From: Rhodothermia bacterium | GTDB lineage: Bacteria > Bacteroidota > Rhodothermia > Rhodothermales > JAAAOL01 | Length of the DNA stretch: 64,000 nucleotides | Assembly: GCA_030428385.1 (NCBI GenBank) | Contig: JAUIDY010000012.1 | Location: 1 to 64,000, forward strand | Reading direction: 5' to 3' | In this document: positions 14,996-23,445 of the stretch, in pieces | How positions within the stretch are numbered: position 1 is the first letter of the stretch | How the letters are laid out: every line of letters begins with the position of its first letter | Made by a program: the position numbers and the translations under genes | The notes under the pieces: model-generated | What the model saw: the letters and a program-made list of their open reading frames with translations, nothing else | Database searches by the model: none | What the model was told of the DNA's origin: nothing

Positions 14996-15598
14996 TCAAT
15001 TGTTAAGAACCGCCTCGCGTGCCAATGTGCCACGTATCCGCGAAAGCGACACCTCCGTGATGCCCAGGTACGACGCGATGTGGTATTGCGGAATGCGGGC
15101 GGCGAGGTCGGCGTGGTGGCACAGGAACTGCTGGTAGCGCTCGGTGGCGTTGTGCTGGAGCAGGCTGCGGGTGCGGACCTCTTTGTGCATCAGCAGCGAT
15201 TCGGCCAGTTTGCGCCCCAGCCGGTCGAACACGGGATGTACGTCGAACAAGGCCGTAAACGCGTCAAACGGGGCGGCTAGGAGGGTCGTGGGTTCCAGCG
15301 CCTGAATCCCATAGGTCACGGGCAGATCCAGCGCGGCCGCGGCCAGTGGCCCGGCGAAGGCGTTCTCGGCGATAAAGGTTTTGTTGGATTCGGTGCCGTC
15401 CTCGCTGAGGTAATAAAAACGCAGCAATCCGGTGCACACGAACAATACCTCATGCACCTTACTGCCGGGCAGCAGCAGGTGCGCCTGCGCCTCGACCGTG
15501 CGGGGCTGAAAAATGGCTGCCAACTGTTGCCATTCGCGTTCGCTCAAATCGACCCACCCCTGCAAGAACAGCCGCAGTTGGCTCATGCTTTTTGTCAT
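14996..15598 (-). CDS. Crp/Fnr-family regulator (cyclic-nucleotide-binding-like)
   Basis: Product of 200 aa. Residues about 20-120 form a cNMP-binding-like beta roll (VEAQAHLLLPGSKVHEVLFV, GLLRFYYLSEDGTESNKTF). The C-terminal helix-turn-helix is short but readable: FLCHHADLAARIPQYHIASY then LGITEVSLSRIRGTL. Proteins like this are abundant in Bacteroidota and often lack the Arg and Ser needed for cAMP binding, as seems the case here. The gene is divergent from the NTF2-like gene at 15788, a possible target. Confidence 0.85.
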   Translation of the reverse strand: MTKSMSQLRLFLQGWVDLSEREWQQLAAIFQPRTVEAQAHLLLPGSKVHEVLFVCTGLLRFYYLSEDGTESNKTFIAENAFAGPLAAAALDLPVTYGIQALEPTTLLAAPFDAFTALFDVHPVFDRLGRKLAESLLMHKEVRTRSLLQHNATERYQQFLCHHADLAARIPQYHIASYLGITEVSLSRIRGTLAREAVLNN

Positions 15599-15787
15599 AC
15601 TGTTTCTATCACGCTTTCAGGATCATTGCCCTTCCACGCTGCTTGTTCAAGGGCATGTTTGATGAACTGTCTGTCCCACAATAATAGATTACGCATAAAA
15701 GCAGGTATAATAAAAGCCAATAGGTTCTGGCTTGCCGCTGCTACGGCCATCACGTTCCTTGGGAGGCCGTTTTACCAACATAGAACA

Positions 15788-16189
15788 ATGCCCATGAACC
15801 GAGACATTGAGCAGTTCCTTGCGGAGGTAGAAGCATCGTATGACCGCCGCGATGCCCATGCCCTTGCGGCCTTGCATCACTCAAACGCCAGGTATACCAC
15901 CTTGGCCGGCGGTGAAGCGGTTGGTCGCGAGGCGCTTGAGGCGTACTTCCCGATCATTTTCGAAGCATCGCCTGATGACATCGAATCAGAAACGATTTTC
16001 CGACAGATCGAGGAGATCACCCCTGAACTAGCTGTCATCGACACCCGGATCCAGCACTACCGAACGCAGGATAACACACGCGAACCGGTGTCCATCGAAG
16101 GGTTCACCACAGTAGCAACGAAAGAGGACGGACGGTGGGTTATTGCGGCCGTTCGGGGTGCCCTGGTTCCGAAGGAAAGCCCGGTTTAG
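15788..16189 (+). CDS. SnoaL/NTF2-like small protein (DUF4440/SgcJ type)
   Basis: Product of 133 aa. The pattern DIEQFLAEVEASYDRRDAHA, then LHHSNARYTTLAGGEAVGRE, ALEAYFPIIFE and the C-terminal GRWVIAAVRGALVP fits the NTF2-like fold of SgcJ/EcaC/DUF4440 proteins, which bind small ligands or act as isomerase-like enzymes. Start ATG 15788 (a second in-frame ATG follows at 15794). It is divergent from the Crp-like regulator. Function unknown. Confidence 0.8.
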   Translation: MPMNRDIEQFLAEVEASYDRRDAHALAALHHSNARYTTLAGGEAVGREALEAYFPIIFEASPDDIESETIFRQIEEITPELAVIDTRIQHYRTQDNTREPVSIEGFTTVATKEDGRWVIAAVRGALVPKESPV

Positions 16190-16234
16190 TTCGCGGCCTA
16201 TGTTGAGAAGTTGAGCACGGATGCGCCCGCTCCC

Positions 16235-16338
16235 GTCATCGCGAGGAGCCGAAGGCGACGTGGCGATCTCACCCCGTCTTTGATGCAATTTTCTGTCGGG
16301 GTGAGATCGCCGCAGCTCCTTCGGAGCTTCGTGATGAC
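16235..16338. repeat. 104-bp palindromic element with GTCAT/ATGAC tips and GAA triloops
   Basis: Left arm GTCATCGCGAGGAGCCGAAG... and the reverse complement of the right arm GTCATCACGAAGCTCCGAAG... are both 42 nt and agree at most positions, including a shared GGCGATCTCACCCCG end; the loop is about 20 nt. Each arm has an internal hairpin closed by GAA: GCC-GAA-GGC on the left, AGCTCC-GAA-GGAGCT on the right. It lies in the gap between two convergent genes. Related GCGAGGAGC...GCGATCTC palindromes are dispersed in many bacterial genomes. Confidence 0.85.
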
Positions 16339-16373
16339 CATAAAAAGGGCAGGATGCGTACGTCTTGAGGCGC

Positions 16374-18086
16374 TTAATCCAGCGCAGCGCGGGACTCGGC
16401 GCGGGCCTGGGCGAAGGCTTCGCCTTCGTTCCACGAGAGGTCGAGGGTGGAATAGGCCAACTGGTAGCCCATGCGGGCCGCCACGCGGGTTTGCTGCACG
16501 AGGCCGGTGAGCGGCCACGCCGGGTCGTACTCGTCAGCGGGTTGGTGGTAGCGCTGCGCCCGGTATTCCCCCTTGACTTGTCCGGCATATTCTTCGGGTT
16601 GCCCGATGTATGCCGTGCCGGTGTTGACAAACACCGCAGGCACGCCCGCCCGCGCAAAGGCCAACTGGTCGCTGCGGAAGAACAGCCCCTGGTTCGGCTG
16701 CGGATCGGGCGTGACGGTCATGCCTTCCTCGGCAGCGGTGGCGCGCAGCAGCGCCATCATTTCGCTTTTCTCGGCTCCGATGCCCACGATGTCGCTCGTT
16801 TCACCGAGCACGTTGCCGGAGTCTACATTGATGTTGCCCGCAGTCAGTCCCAGTGGCAGGTGCGGGTTGCGGGCGTAATATTGCGCCCCCAGCAGTCCCG
16901 ACTCTTCGGCACTGACGCTCAGGAATACAATCGTCCGCTCGGGCGGCGTGGCGGCCTGGGTGAGCGCCGTCACCAGTTCCAGCAGCATCGACACGCCCGA
17001 GGCGTTGTCCACCGCGCCGTTGTAGATCTGGTCGCCTTCGCCGTCGGCTTGCCCGATACCGAGGTGGTCGTGGTGGGCGGTGTAGATAACGCTTTCATTC
17101 GGGCGCGCCGCGCCCACGATTTTCCCGGCTACGTTGGTGCCTTCAAACGTACGCACCGCGTAGTCCACATCGATGGATGCCGTAACGGGCAGTTCGACGG
17201 GTTGGAAATCGCGGCTGTTGGCCTGGAAGAACCAGTCGTCGAGCGTTGAACCTGCCATTTGGGCCAACTCCTCGGCACGGCCCCGTGTGATCCAGCCTTT
17301 CATCTCCAGCGGGTTCTCGGGCGGCGTGGCGAGTTGTATCTGCTCACCGGAGGCGCTGTTGCTGAGGACGGTGAACGGATATCCCGCCGTCTGCAACGTG
17401 TGAATGAGCAGGACGCCTTTGGCACCGCGTCGCCGCGCTTCTTCCTGCTTGTACGTCCAGCGCCCGTAGTACGTCAGCGTGTCGCCCTGGAAGAGATTGG
17501 GGTCATCTTCTGTGGCAATCGGGTCGTTGACGAACGAGACGAGGATTTTGTCGGTCACGTCCACGTCTTTGAAGCTGTTCCAGTTGTAGCCGGGCGCGTC
17601 GATGCCATAGCCCACAAACACGAGTTCGGCGCTTGTGGAAACCTCCGTCGTTTCGAGGTCGGTGCTGACGATGTAGTCGGTAATAAAGTCCATCTCGATA
17701 GCCGTGCCATCTTCATGCGTCAGGGTGAGCGGTCCTTGCGGTGTAGGCGTGGACCCGAGGAGCGGTACGGCTTGGAAATAGGTACCATTTTCGCCTGCCG
17801 GTTCGAGCCCGGCTTCTTCCATGTGGGCGGCGATGTAGGCCACGGCTTTTTCTTCACCCGGCGTGCCCGTGCCGCGACCTTCCAACTCGTCGCTGCTCAG
17901 GTATTCGATGTGCGCCCGTGCCGAAGCCACGTCGATCGGTGCCAGCACCGCATCGGGCACGTCCATGGCGGTGATGGGACGGACTTGCGCGGGAGCGTCG
18001 GAAGTCGTTGCTGGTTCGGCGGTTTCAGTAGCGGGGGTTTCGCAGGCTGCCAGCAGCAGCACGAGACAGAACGGAAGGTAACGCAT
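16374..18086 (-). CDS. M28-family zinc aminopeptidase-like lipoprotein
   Basis: Product of 570 aa. The start at 18086 gives a lipoprotein signal (MRYLPFCLVLLLAAC). After a Pro/Thr-rich linker comes IEYLSSDELEGRGTGTPGEE, a typical start of M28 enzymes. A PA-type insert (about residues 190-310, GVLLIHTLQTAGYP) precedes the zinc site: AHHDHLGIG (His and Asp), YNGAVDNASGVSML (Asp), SAEESGLLG (Glu-Glu), GNINVDSGN (Asp) and YHQPADEYDP (His). All ligands are present, so it is probably an active outer-membrane or periplasmic aminopeptidase. A longer frame from 18230 has no signal peptide at its start. Confidence 0.92.
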   Translation of the reverse strand: MRYLPFCLVLLLAACETPATETAEPATTSDAPAQVRPITAMDVPDAVLAPIDVASARAHIEYLSSDELEGRGTGTPGEEKAVAYIAAHMEEAGLEPAGENGTYFQAVPLLGSTPTPQGPLTLTHEDGTAIEMDFITDYIVSTDLETTEVSTSAELVFVGYGIDAPGYNWNSFKDVDVTDKILVSFVNDPIATEDDPNLFQGDTLTYYGRWTYKQEEARRRGAKGVLLIHTLQTAGYPFTVLSNSASGEQIQLATPPENPLEMKGWITRGRAEELAQMAGSTLDDWFFQANSRDFQPVELPVTASIDVDYAVRTFEGTNVAGKIVGAARPNESVIYTAHHDHLGIGQADGEGDQIYNGAVDNASGVSMLLELVTALTQAATPPERTIVFLSVSAEESGLLGAQYYARNPHLPLGLTAGNINVDSGNVLGETSDIVGIGAEKSEMMALLRATAAEEGMTVTPDPQPNQGLFFRSDQLAFARAGVPAVFVNTGTAYIGQPEEYAGQVKGEYRAQRYHQPADEYDPAWPLTGLVQQTRVAARMGYQLAYSTLDLSWNEGEAFAQARAESRAALD

Positions 18087-18325
18087 CAGGTCAGCGGTAA
18101 AGTCTTGAGAATAGAACGTGTAAGGTAGGACGCCGCGCAACATCTCGGCAAGTCGATGTTGTGGACGGAGGGAAGGGAGTTGTTGTGTGGGTGTATGGGG
18201 GAAAGGGAGAGAGGGAGTGCGCTTATTCAACGCGTTGGAGCGGGATGCTCCGTGGTTGTCTCGGCCTTTGAAAATCGGCGGATCGCACTCAAAGCGAAGG
18301 AAGCGACGAGTACAGATCCTTTGTT
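18087..18325. other. Leader region of the M28 gene, non-coding
   Basis: 239 bp before the first palindromic element. CAACATC (18138-18144) pairs with GATGTTG (18155-18161), about 50 bp upstream of the M28 start on the minus strand. A purine-rich run (GGGGGAAAGGGAGAGAGGGAG, about 18197-18217) is partly complementary to the pyrimidine-rich run at 18540-18570. No gene recognised. Confidence 0.4.
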
Positions 18326-18406
18326 GTCATGCCGGGCTTGATCCGGCATCTCCCAGGCTAGCAGTTCTGCCAATCTGAGGGATCCCGGCGCGGGGGCCGG
18401 TATGAC
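18326..18406. repeat. 81-bp palindromic element, GTCATGCCGGG type
   Basis: Starts GTCATGCCGGGCTTGATC and ends GGGGGCCGGTATGAC. Each half folds on itself (GCCGG...CCGGC on the left). Tips GTCAT/ATGAC match the other elements here. Such dispersed GTCATGCCGGGCTTGATCCG palindromes are widespread in bacteria as REP/REPIN-like sequences. The following 18407-18578 is non-coding and low-complexity, with a C-rich end before the fabF stop. Confidence 0.75.
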
Positions 18407-18578
18407 GTTTGGGAAAGCGAAACTATAGCGCCAGCGCCAGAACTAAAAGAACGGATGACAGCAACTCATGCTGACGCACCTCAGCTAAAGAAAAGCAGCA
18501 TCAGCGAGGGAGAAAGAGAGCCCCATTCACCCTCACACTCCCAAACACCCACACCCTCAAACTCTTACTTCCTAACGT

Positions 18579-19838
18579 CTAATCCACAAACTTGCGGAAG
18601 ACCACCGACGTGTTGTGCCCGCCGAAGCCAAAGGCGTTGCTCATCCCTACGTTCACGGGGCGCTCCTGCGGCTTGTTGAACGTGTAGTTCAGGTCGCACT
18701 CGGGGTCTGCCGTGAAGAAGTTGATCGTCGGCGGGACGATGTCGTTCTGCACCGCAAGGATGGTGGCAATGGCCTCCACGGCCCCGGCAGCACCCAACAG
18801 GTGGCCCGTCATGCTTTTGGTAGACGACAGGTTCATCTCATAGGCGTGTTCGCCAAAGACCTGTTTGACGGCCTTGGTTTCTGCCACGTCGCCGAGCGGG
18901 GTGGAGGTGCCGTGCATGTTGAGGTAGTCTACCTCTTCGGGTTGCAGGCCCGCGTTTTCCAGCGTGCGACGCATAGCGAGGCTCGCACCGTAGCCTTCCG
19001 GGTGGGGCGCGGTCATGTGGTGCGCGTCGGCGCTCATGCCCAGCCCAATCATTTCGGCATAGATCTTTGCGCCGCGTGCTTTGGCGTGCTCCAGTTCTTC
19101 GAGGTACAGCGCGCCGCCGCCTTCTCCCAGGACAAAACCTTCGCGGCCGGCGTCGAATGGACGGCTGGCGGTGGCAGGGTCGTCGTTGCGGGTCGAGAGT
19201 GCCTTCATGGCCCCGAAGCCGCCTACGCCTAGCTCTGAGACGCTGCCTTCCGAGCCGCCGGTCAGCACGGCGTCAGCGAGACCCGCCTGAATCATCATGT
19301 AGGCGTCGCCGATGTTGTTGTTGCCCGTGGCACAGGCCGAGACAACGCAGTAGTTGGGGCCTCGGAAGCCGTGCTCCATCGAAATCAGCCCCGGTGCCAT
19401 GTCGGGGATGAGCATCGGGATAAAAAACGGCGAGATGCGGCGCGGCCCCGCGCTCATGTAGTTGGCCGTTTGCTCATGGAAAATGTGCATGCCCCCGATG
19501 CCGCTGCCAAAGATCACCCCAATCCGATCTCGTTCATCATCGGAAAGGGTGCTGGTATCCAGGCCCGCGTCATCGATGCATTGCTTCGCTACCGCAAGGG
19601 CATACTTGCAGAACGGATCGAGCCGCCGCGCCTGCTTACGGTCCATGTAGTCATTCGGGTCGAAGCCTTTTAACTCGCAAGCAAACTGGGTATCGAAAGG
19701 TTCGGGATCGAAGTAGGTGATGCGGGCGGCGCCGCTTTCACTGCGGAGCATGGCGTCCCAGTACGCCTCGACCGAAAGGCCAATGGGCGTAAGCGCACCC
19801 ATGCCCGTAACTACTACCCTGCGTTGTGCATTCGGCAT
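18579..19838 (-). CDS. fabF: 3-oxoacyl-[acyl-carrier-protein] synthase II
   Basis: Product of 419 aa, the normal FabF length (about 410-420), when started at MPNAQRRVVVTGMGALTPIG (19838). It elongates acyl-ACP chains by condensing malonyl-ACP. The active site is complete: Cys in CVVSACATGNNNIGDA, His in LNMHGTSTPLGD and His in MTGHLLGAAGAVEA, with Lys in SSTKSMTG. The gene acpP lies upstream on the same strand. A terminator hairpin separates them, so fabF may be fed partly by readthrough or have its own promoter. The open frame extends 37 codons upstream but without family sequence. Confidence 0.97.
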   Translation of the reverse strand: MPNAQRRVVVTGMGALTPIGLSVEAYWDAMLRSESGAARITYFDPEPFDTQFACELKGFDPNDYMDRKQARRLDPFCKYALAVAKQCIDDAGLDTSTLSDDERDRIGVIFGSGIGGMHIFHEQTANYMSAGPRRISPFFIPMLIPDMAPGLISMEHGFRGPNYCVVSACATGNNNIGDAYMMIQAGLADAVLTGGSEGSVSELGVGGFGAMKALSTRNDDPATASRPFDAGREGFVLGEGGGALYLEELEHAKARGAKIYAEMIGLGMSADAHHMTAPHPEGYGASLAMRRTLENAGLQPEEVDYLNMHGTSTPLGDVAETKAVKQVFGEHAYEMNLSSTKSMTGHLLGAAGAVEAIATILAVQNDIVPPTINFFTADPECDLNYTFNKPQERPVNVGMSNAFGFGGHNTSVVFRKFVD

Positions 19839-19990
19839 GTCGTCATATGGAAAAATACACCCTGCCTCGGGCAGCGCGTATTGTCTCACAAAGCAAATGG
19901 TGGGTTCAGAAGCCGCGTGCCCGTTGGGAGGAGACGAGGAGGTGGTCACCCCAAACGGCGCTTGGCGCTAGCTTCTTGCTAGCAGACATA

Positions 19991-20034
19991 AAAAACCCGG
20001 TGGATGCCCTCTCCGTGTTGGACACACACCGGGT
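19991..20034 (-). terminator. Terminator/attenuator between acpP and fabF
   Basis: On the minus strand ACCCGGTG...CACCGGGT (arms 20027-20034 and 19995-20002) is followed by TTTTTT (19990-19995). It lies eight bases after the acpP stop and would end most acpP transcripts before fabF. Confidence 0.8.
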
Positions 20035-20041
20035 GTTACGC

Positions 20042-20281
20042 TTAGGCGCTCTTTTCTGTCAGATAGCTAATGGCGTCGCCAACCGTTGCGATCTGTTCGG
20101 CATCCTCGTCGGGGATGGTGAGGTCAAACTCTTTTTCGAATTCCATGATGAGTTCGACGGTATCGAGCGAGTCGGCACCGAGGTCATTCGTGAACGAGGC
20201 ATCGGCCACAACGTCGGCTTCTTCGACGCCCAGTTTTTCTACGATGATCGCTTTTACTTTTGCTTCAAGGTCGTTCGCCAT
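20042..20281 (-). CDS. acpP: Acyl carrier protein
   Basis: Product of 79 aa, acidic and helical, the standard length. The phosphopantetheine attachment Ser is in [14 protein letters not shown], and the flanks [20 protein letters not shown] and [20 protein letters not shown] are typical. It carries growing acyl chains in fatty acid synthesis and serves the adjacent fabF product. Upstream, metK is divergent. The high need for ACP relative to FabF fits the terminator placed between the two genes. Confidence 0.97.
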   Translation of the reverse strand: MANDLEAKVKAIIVEKLGVEEADVVADASFTNDLGADSLDTVELIMEFEKEFDLTIPDEDAEQIATVGDAISYLTEKSA

Positions 20282-20589
20282 GATGGTGGTTGTCTGTTGA
20301 AAAGGATGGCGTTTATAGGAGGTTGCAACGCCCGGTTCGGGCTAAAATCGGCGATTTTTTCTGCAAACGTCGCAAACTACGGTAGGAGCACAGCAGAAGC
20401 AACGTTCCGTCCTGTATTGATGGAGACTTTGCATTCTTGGTGCCGGGTGGATGTTTCGGTGTTTCTGGAATATACCGTGAAACATAAATCGATTACAGAA
20501 GACCGCTGGGCATCTTCTAGCACGGTTACGCGTTTAGCCGTACGTTTCACGCTTCCCTATCCTAAGTCCACGCGTCAATTACAGTTTTT
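20282..20589. other. Divergent promoter region acpP/metK, no riboswitch recognised
   Basis: 308 bp. A small hairpin AAATCG-G-CGATTT lies near 20345-20358. I looked for the conserved cores of SAM-I and SAM-II riboswitches upstream of metK and saw none. The two divergent promoters must lie here but no convincing Bacteroidota -33/-7 pair was found. Confidence 0.5.
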
Positions 20590-21759
20590 ATGGCTTATCT
20601 CTTTACGTCGGAGTCGGTGTCGGAAGGGCACCCGGATAAAGTAGCCGATCAGATTTCAGATGCCATCCTGGATGCCCTCTTAACCCAGGACCCCGCGAGC
20701 CGTGTAGCCGTGGAGACGCTGGTGACAACGGGGCTGGTGGTGCTTTCCGGCGAGGTACGCTCGCAGGCGTTTGTGGACGTGCAGGAAATCGCCCGCGACG
20801 TGATCCGAGGCATTGGCTATACCGACCCGCGCTTGCGCTTCGACGCCGAGTCATGCGGCGTGCTGTCGAGCATCCATGAGCAAAGTACCGACATTGCGCA
20901 GGGCGTGGACGAGGGCGAAGCCAAAGAGCAAGGGGCCGGTGACCAAGGCATGATGTTTGGCTTTGCCTGCCGCGAGACGGAGCACCTGATGCCGATGCCG
21001 ATTGACTACGCGCACCAGCTGGTGCAGGAACTGGCGGCCATCCGAAAAACGACGGACCTGATGCCGTACCTGCGCCCCGATGCCAAAAGCCAGGTGACCA
21101 TTGAATACGAAGAAGACCGCGTGACGCCACGCCGCGTGCATACGGTGGTCATCTCCACCCAGCACGACGAAGATGTCGCGCAGGCTAAAATCGCCGACGA
21201 CATCCGCCACATCCTGCTTCCTCGCGTGCTGGATGAAGCGTTGGTGGACGATGATCTGATCCTGCACGTCAACCCCACGGGCCGCTTCGTTATCGGCGGG
21301 CCGCACGGCGACACCGGACTCACTGGACGCAAAATTATCGTGGATACCTACGGCGGACGGGGCGCACACGGGGGCGGCGCCTTCAGCGGCAAAGACCCAT
21401 CGAAGGTGGACCGCTCGGCGGCGTATGCCGCGCGGCACGTCGCCAAAAACATCGTCGCGGCCGGGCTGGCCGACGCGGCTGAGGTACAGGTGGCCTACGC
21501 CATCGGCGTCACCGATCCCGTGTCGATCTATGTTGATACGTTCCGCACGGGCATCATGCCCGACTTCGAGTTGGTCAAGATCGTCCGCGAGATATTCGAC
21601 CTGCGCCCTGCCTCCATCATCCGCGACCTCAAGCTGCTGGAGCCCCCTTTTGCGTACCAGCAGACGGCCGCCTACGGGCACTTCGGGCGTCCCGACTTTG
21701 CGTGGGAGCAACTGAACAAAGTGGACGCGCTGAAACAAGCTGCGAAGGCCGTGGCGTAA
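20590..21759 (+). CDS. metK: S-adenosylmethionine synthase
   Basis: Product of 389 aa, the normal MetK length. It makes SAM from methionine and ATP. Motifs are complete: [18 protein letters not shown] (ATP and methionine site), [13 protein letters not shown] (GxGDQG), [20 protein letters not shown], and [19 protein letters not shown], the P-loop-like signature with Lys and Asp for triphosphate. The start ATG follows directly at [17 protein letters not shown]. It is monocistronic or heads a unit with rnc 154 nt downstream. Confidence 0.98.
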   Translation: MAYLFTSESVSEGHPDKVADQISDAILDALLTQDPASRVAVETLVTTGLVVLSGEVRSQAFVDVQEIARDVIRGIGYTDPRLRFDAESCGVLSSIHEQSTDIAQGVDEGEAKEQGAGDQGMMFGFACRETEHLMPMPIDYAHQLVQELAAIRKTTDLMPYLRPDAKSQVTIEYEEDRVTPRRVHTVVISTQHDEDVAQAKIADDIRHILLPRVLDEALVDDDLILHVNPTGRFVIGGPHGDTGLTGRKIIVDTYGGRGAHGGGAFSGKDPSKVDRSAAYAARHVAKNIVAAGLADAAEVQVAYAIGVTDPVSIYVDTFRTGIMPDFELVKIVREIFDLRPASIIRDLKLLEPPFAYQQTAAYGHFGRPDFAWEQLNKVDALKQAAKAVA

Positions 21760-21913
21760 CGGCGATTTGCGGTGGGTGATCCACACGGGGCCGTCGGCCG
21801 AACCTGCTTCGTTGCTTCAGGTCGTCGATTCCTCGTTTCAAAGAATCGCCCTTTCCCTCTTCCTCCCCTATGTGCTATATTTACAAGCTGTTTGTCTTGA
21901 CTGCCTAGTTTCC

Positions 21914-22687
21914 GTGCAACCGTCTTTGTTCTCGTCGCTGCATGCGGTTTGGCGGCGGGTGTGGAAGCGCCCGTCGATGCCGTCGCCTATCGATCAGGTG
22001 GCGGTGGAGCGGTTGGTTGGGGTGCGGGTGCAGGACCTCAGCCTGTTTGAGCAAGCCCTGCGGCACCGGTCGCTGTTTCGCGGGCAGCCCGACAGCCATC
22101 TCGACTCCAACGAACGGCTTGAATTCCTCGGCGATGCGGTGCTGGGGGTGGTGGTGGCCGAGCATCTCTACACGCAGTTTCCCGAAAAAACCGAAGGCTT
22201 CCTCACACGTCTCCGGGCGAAGCTGGTCAACGGGCGGCACCTCGCGCAATGTGCCCGCAAGGTGGGCCTCGGCGACCTCGTACTCATCAGCGACAACATG
22301 GAGCAGTCGAACGGACGCGCCAACCAGACCATCCTCGCTGATGCCTTCGAGGCGATGATTGGGGCGTTGTATATGGACCAGGGCATGACGGCGGCGCGGC
22401 TGTTTATCCACCGCACCCTGTTCGACCCTGAAGACCTGACGCAACTGGCGCGCCGCCACGACAACTACAAAAGCCTCCTGCTCGAATTTGCGCAGGCCCG
22501 CAGCTGGGCGCAGCCGCGCTACCGGGTGGTGGACGAAGACGGCCCCAGCCATGCCAAGGTGTTCACGGTGGAAGTGGTGGTCAACGACGAGTCCTACGGG
22601 CAGGGGCAGGCCGGGAGCAAGAAACAAGCCGAGCAACGCGCCGCCCGTGAAGCCTTGCAGCAGTTGGATGCGATTGTGAAAAAGTAG
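21914..22687 (+). CDS. rnc: Ribonuclease III
   Basis: Product of about 257 aa from GTG 21914, or about 236 aa from ATG 21977; the N-terminal LFSSLHAVWRRVWKRPS resembles extensions in related RNase III enzymes, so the GTG is preferred. The catalytic domain has the signature SNERLEFLGDAVLGVVV with Glu and Asp for Mg2+, and the second acidic pair in ILADAFEAMIGALYMDQG. The C-terminal double-stranded RNA-binding domain is NYKSLLLEFAQARSWAQPRY to GSKKQAEQRAAREALQQL. It processes rRNA precursors and structured RNAs in the cytosol. Downstream comes a large structured non-coding block. Confidence 0.96.
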   Translation: MQPSLFSSLHAVWRRVWKRPSMPSPIDQVAVERLVGVRVQDLSLFEQALRHRSLFRGQPDSHLDSNERLEFLGDAVLGVVVAEHLYTQFPEKTEGFLTRLRAKLVNGRHLAQCARKVGLGDLVLISDNMEQSNGRANQTILADAFEAMIGALYMDQGMTAARLFIHRTLFDPEDLTQLARRHDNYKSLLLEFAQARSWAQPRYRVVDEDGPSHAKVFTVEVVVNDESYGQGQAGSKKQAEQRAAREALQQLDAIVKK

Positions 22688-23060
22688 GTCGCGTCCCTTG
22701 CGCAATGGTCATTAATAACCTGGTTCCGGGGCGATGCCTTGGAATGGGCACCTCCCCCCAGAGAAGGAAGCAGGTACCGCATAGTGTGAGCTACGCTACT
22801 ATGTACTCCTTCCAAACGGGTGGGTATTGTACAATCCACGTCGTAGCGTGACAGCGCCATGCTACGAGGGGAGGGCGCTGTGGCACGATGGCTCGGACGG
22901 GGCACCAGCGCCCCATCCCCGGCCTGTGCGAAGGGAGAAGCCCGCGCGTTTAGCCGGTGGGCGAGCAGCACAACGCCTATCGGATAGCGAAGCGGATGCC
23001 GCCCAGCGGGTACAGGCTTGTGTGCCGGACGGGCTTCGTGGGATTGGATGGGACAAGGCG
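22688..23060. ncRNA. Candidate structured non-coding RNA or leader (unclassified)
   Basis: No convincing gene in this stretch, but many stems. A long hairpin runs from GGAAG (22766) to CTTCC (22813) with GTAC, CATAGT/ACTATG and AGC/GCT inside. TCGTAGC (22841-22847) pairs with GCTACGA (22861-22867) and ACAGCGCC (22851-22858) with GGCGCTGT (22874-22881); the two interleave, so they form a pseudoknot or are alternatives. GGGGC/GCCCC sits at 22899-22914. GAAGCCCG (22937-22944) pairs with CGGGCTTC (23030-23037) around a branched interior. It matches none of tmRNA, RNase P, SRP or 6S by core motifs. Whether it is transcribed is unknown. Confidence 0.35.
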
Positions 23061-23064
23061 TTTG

Positions 23065-23409
23065 GTCCTTTCCGCTGTGAAAGGACGAAAAACCAGCAAG
23101 CCTGCCGGTTGCCTACAAGCTTCTTAACGAGCACCTACTTCCGCAATGCCTCGCCAAGGCAACGGCTTGTCCCAAAGGAGTTGATTGTTCTTTCAGGGAC
23201 GAAAGAACCAAAGTCCTGCCACCTCCGAAATCCGCGAACCCCGACCCGACCCCACCTAACCCCGTACCTAGCGGGCACAAAGCCAGCGATACCTCACACG
23301 CCCCGGTGATGCCCATTGGCTAAACGCACCGGGGCTCTACCTACCGCGCCCACGCCACGGAGGCGGCATCGGTGCTCACTTCCATCGCTGCATCAACCGA
23401 TAACCGTTA
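23065..23409. repeat. Interspersed repeat family X, copy A (longest)
   Basis: Starts with the hairpin GTCCTTTC...GAAAGGAC (23065-23086), continues through GACGAAAAACCAGC, then TTGTTCTTTCAGGGACGAAA with an 8-bp hairpin GTTCTTTC/GAAAGAAC, CCAAAGTCCTGCCACCTCCG, and the stem CCCCGGTG (23301-23308)/CACCGGGG (23327-23334), ending ATCAACCGATAACCGTT. Large parts recur at 24675-24790 and 53355-53629. The loop GGCTAAACGC (23318-23327) is perfectly complementary to GCGTTTAGCC at 22946-22955. No open frame with family support. Confidence 0.75.
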
Positions 23410-23445
23410 CATGCTTGTGAGTTGGAGGCATCATTTGTTGTGCCG

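Noticed and set aside
15706-15711. TATAAT between the Crp-like and NTF2-like genes
   Set aside because: Bacteroidota-type promoters use TAnnTTTG, and no matching -35 element is present; a chance match is likely.
20282-20589. SAM riboswitch upstream of metK
   Set aside because: No conserved SAM-I or SAM-II core could be found by eye.
22761-22800. SRP RNA-like string GAAGGAAGCAGG
   Set aside because: The symmetric loop and 5' partner sequence of SRP RNA helix 8 are missing; the string lies instead in an ordinary hairpin.
22827-23309. 160-aa frame in the structured block after rnc
   Set aside because: It runs across repeat X, has no family sequence, and copies of the repeat elsewhere do not keep the frame open.
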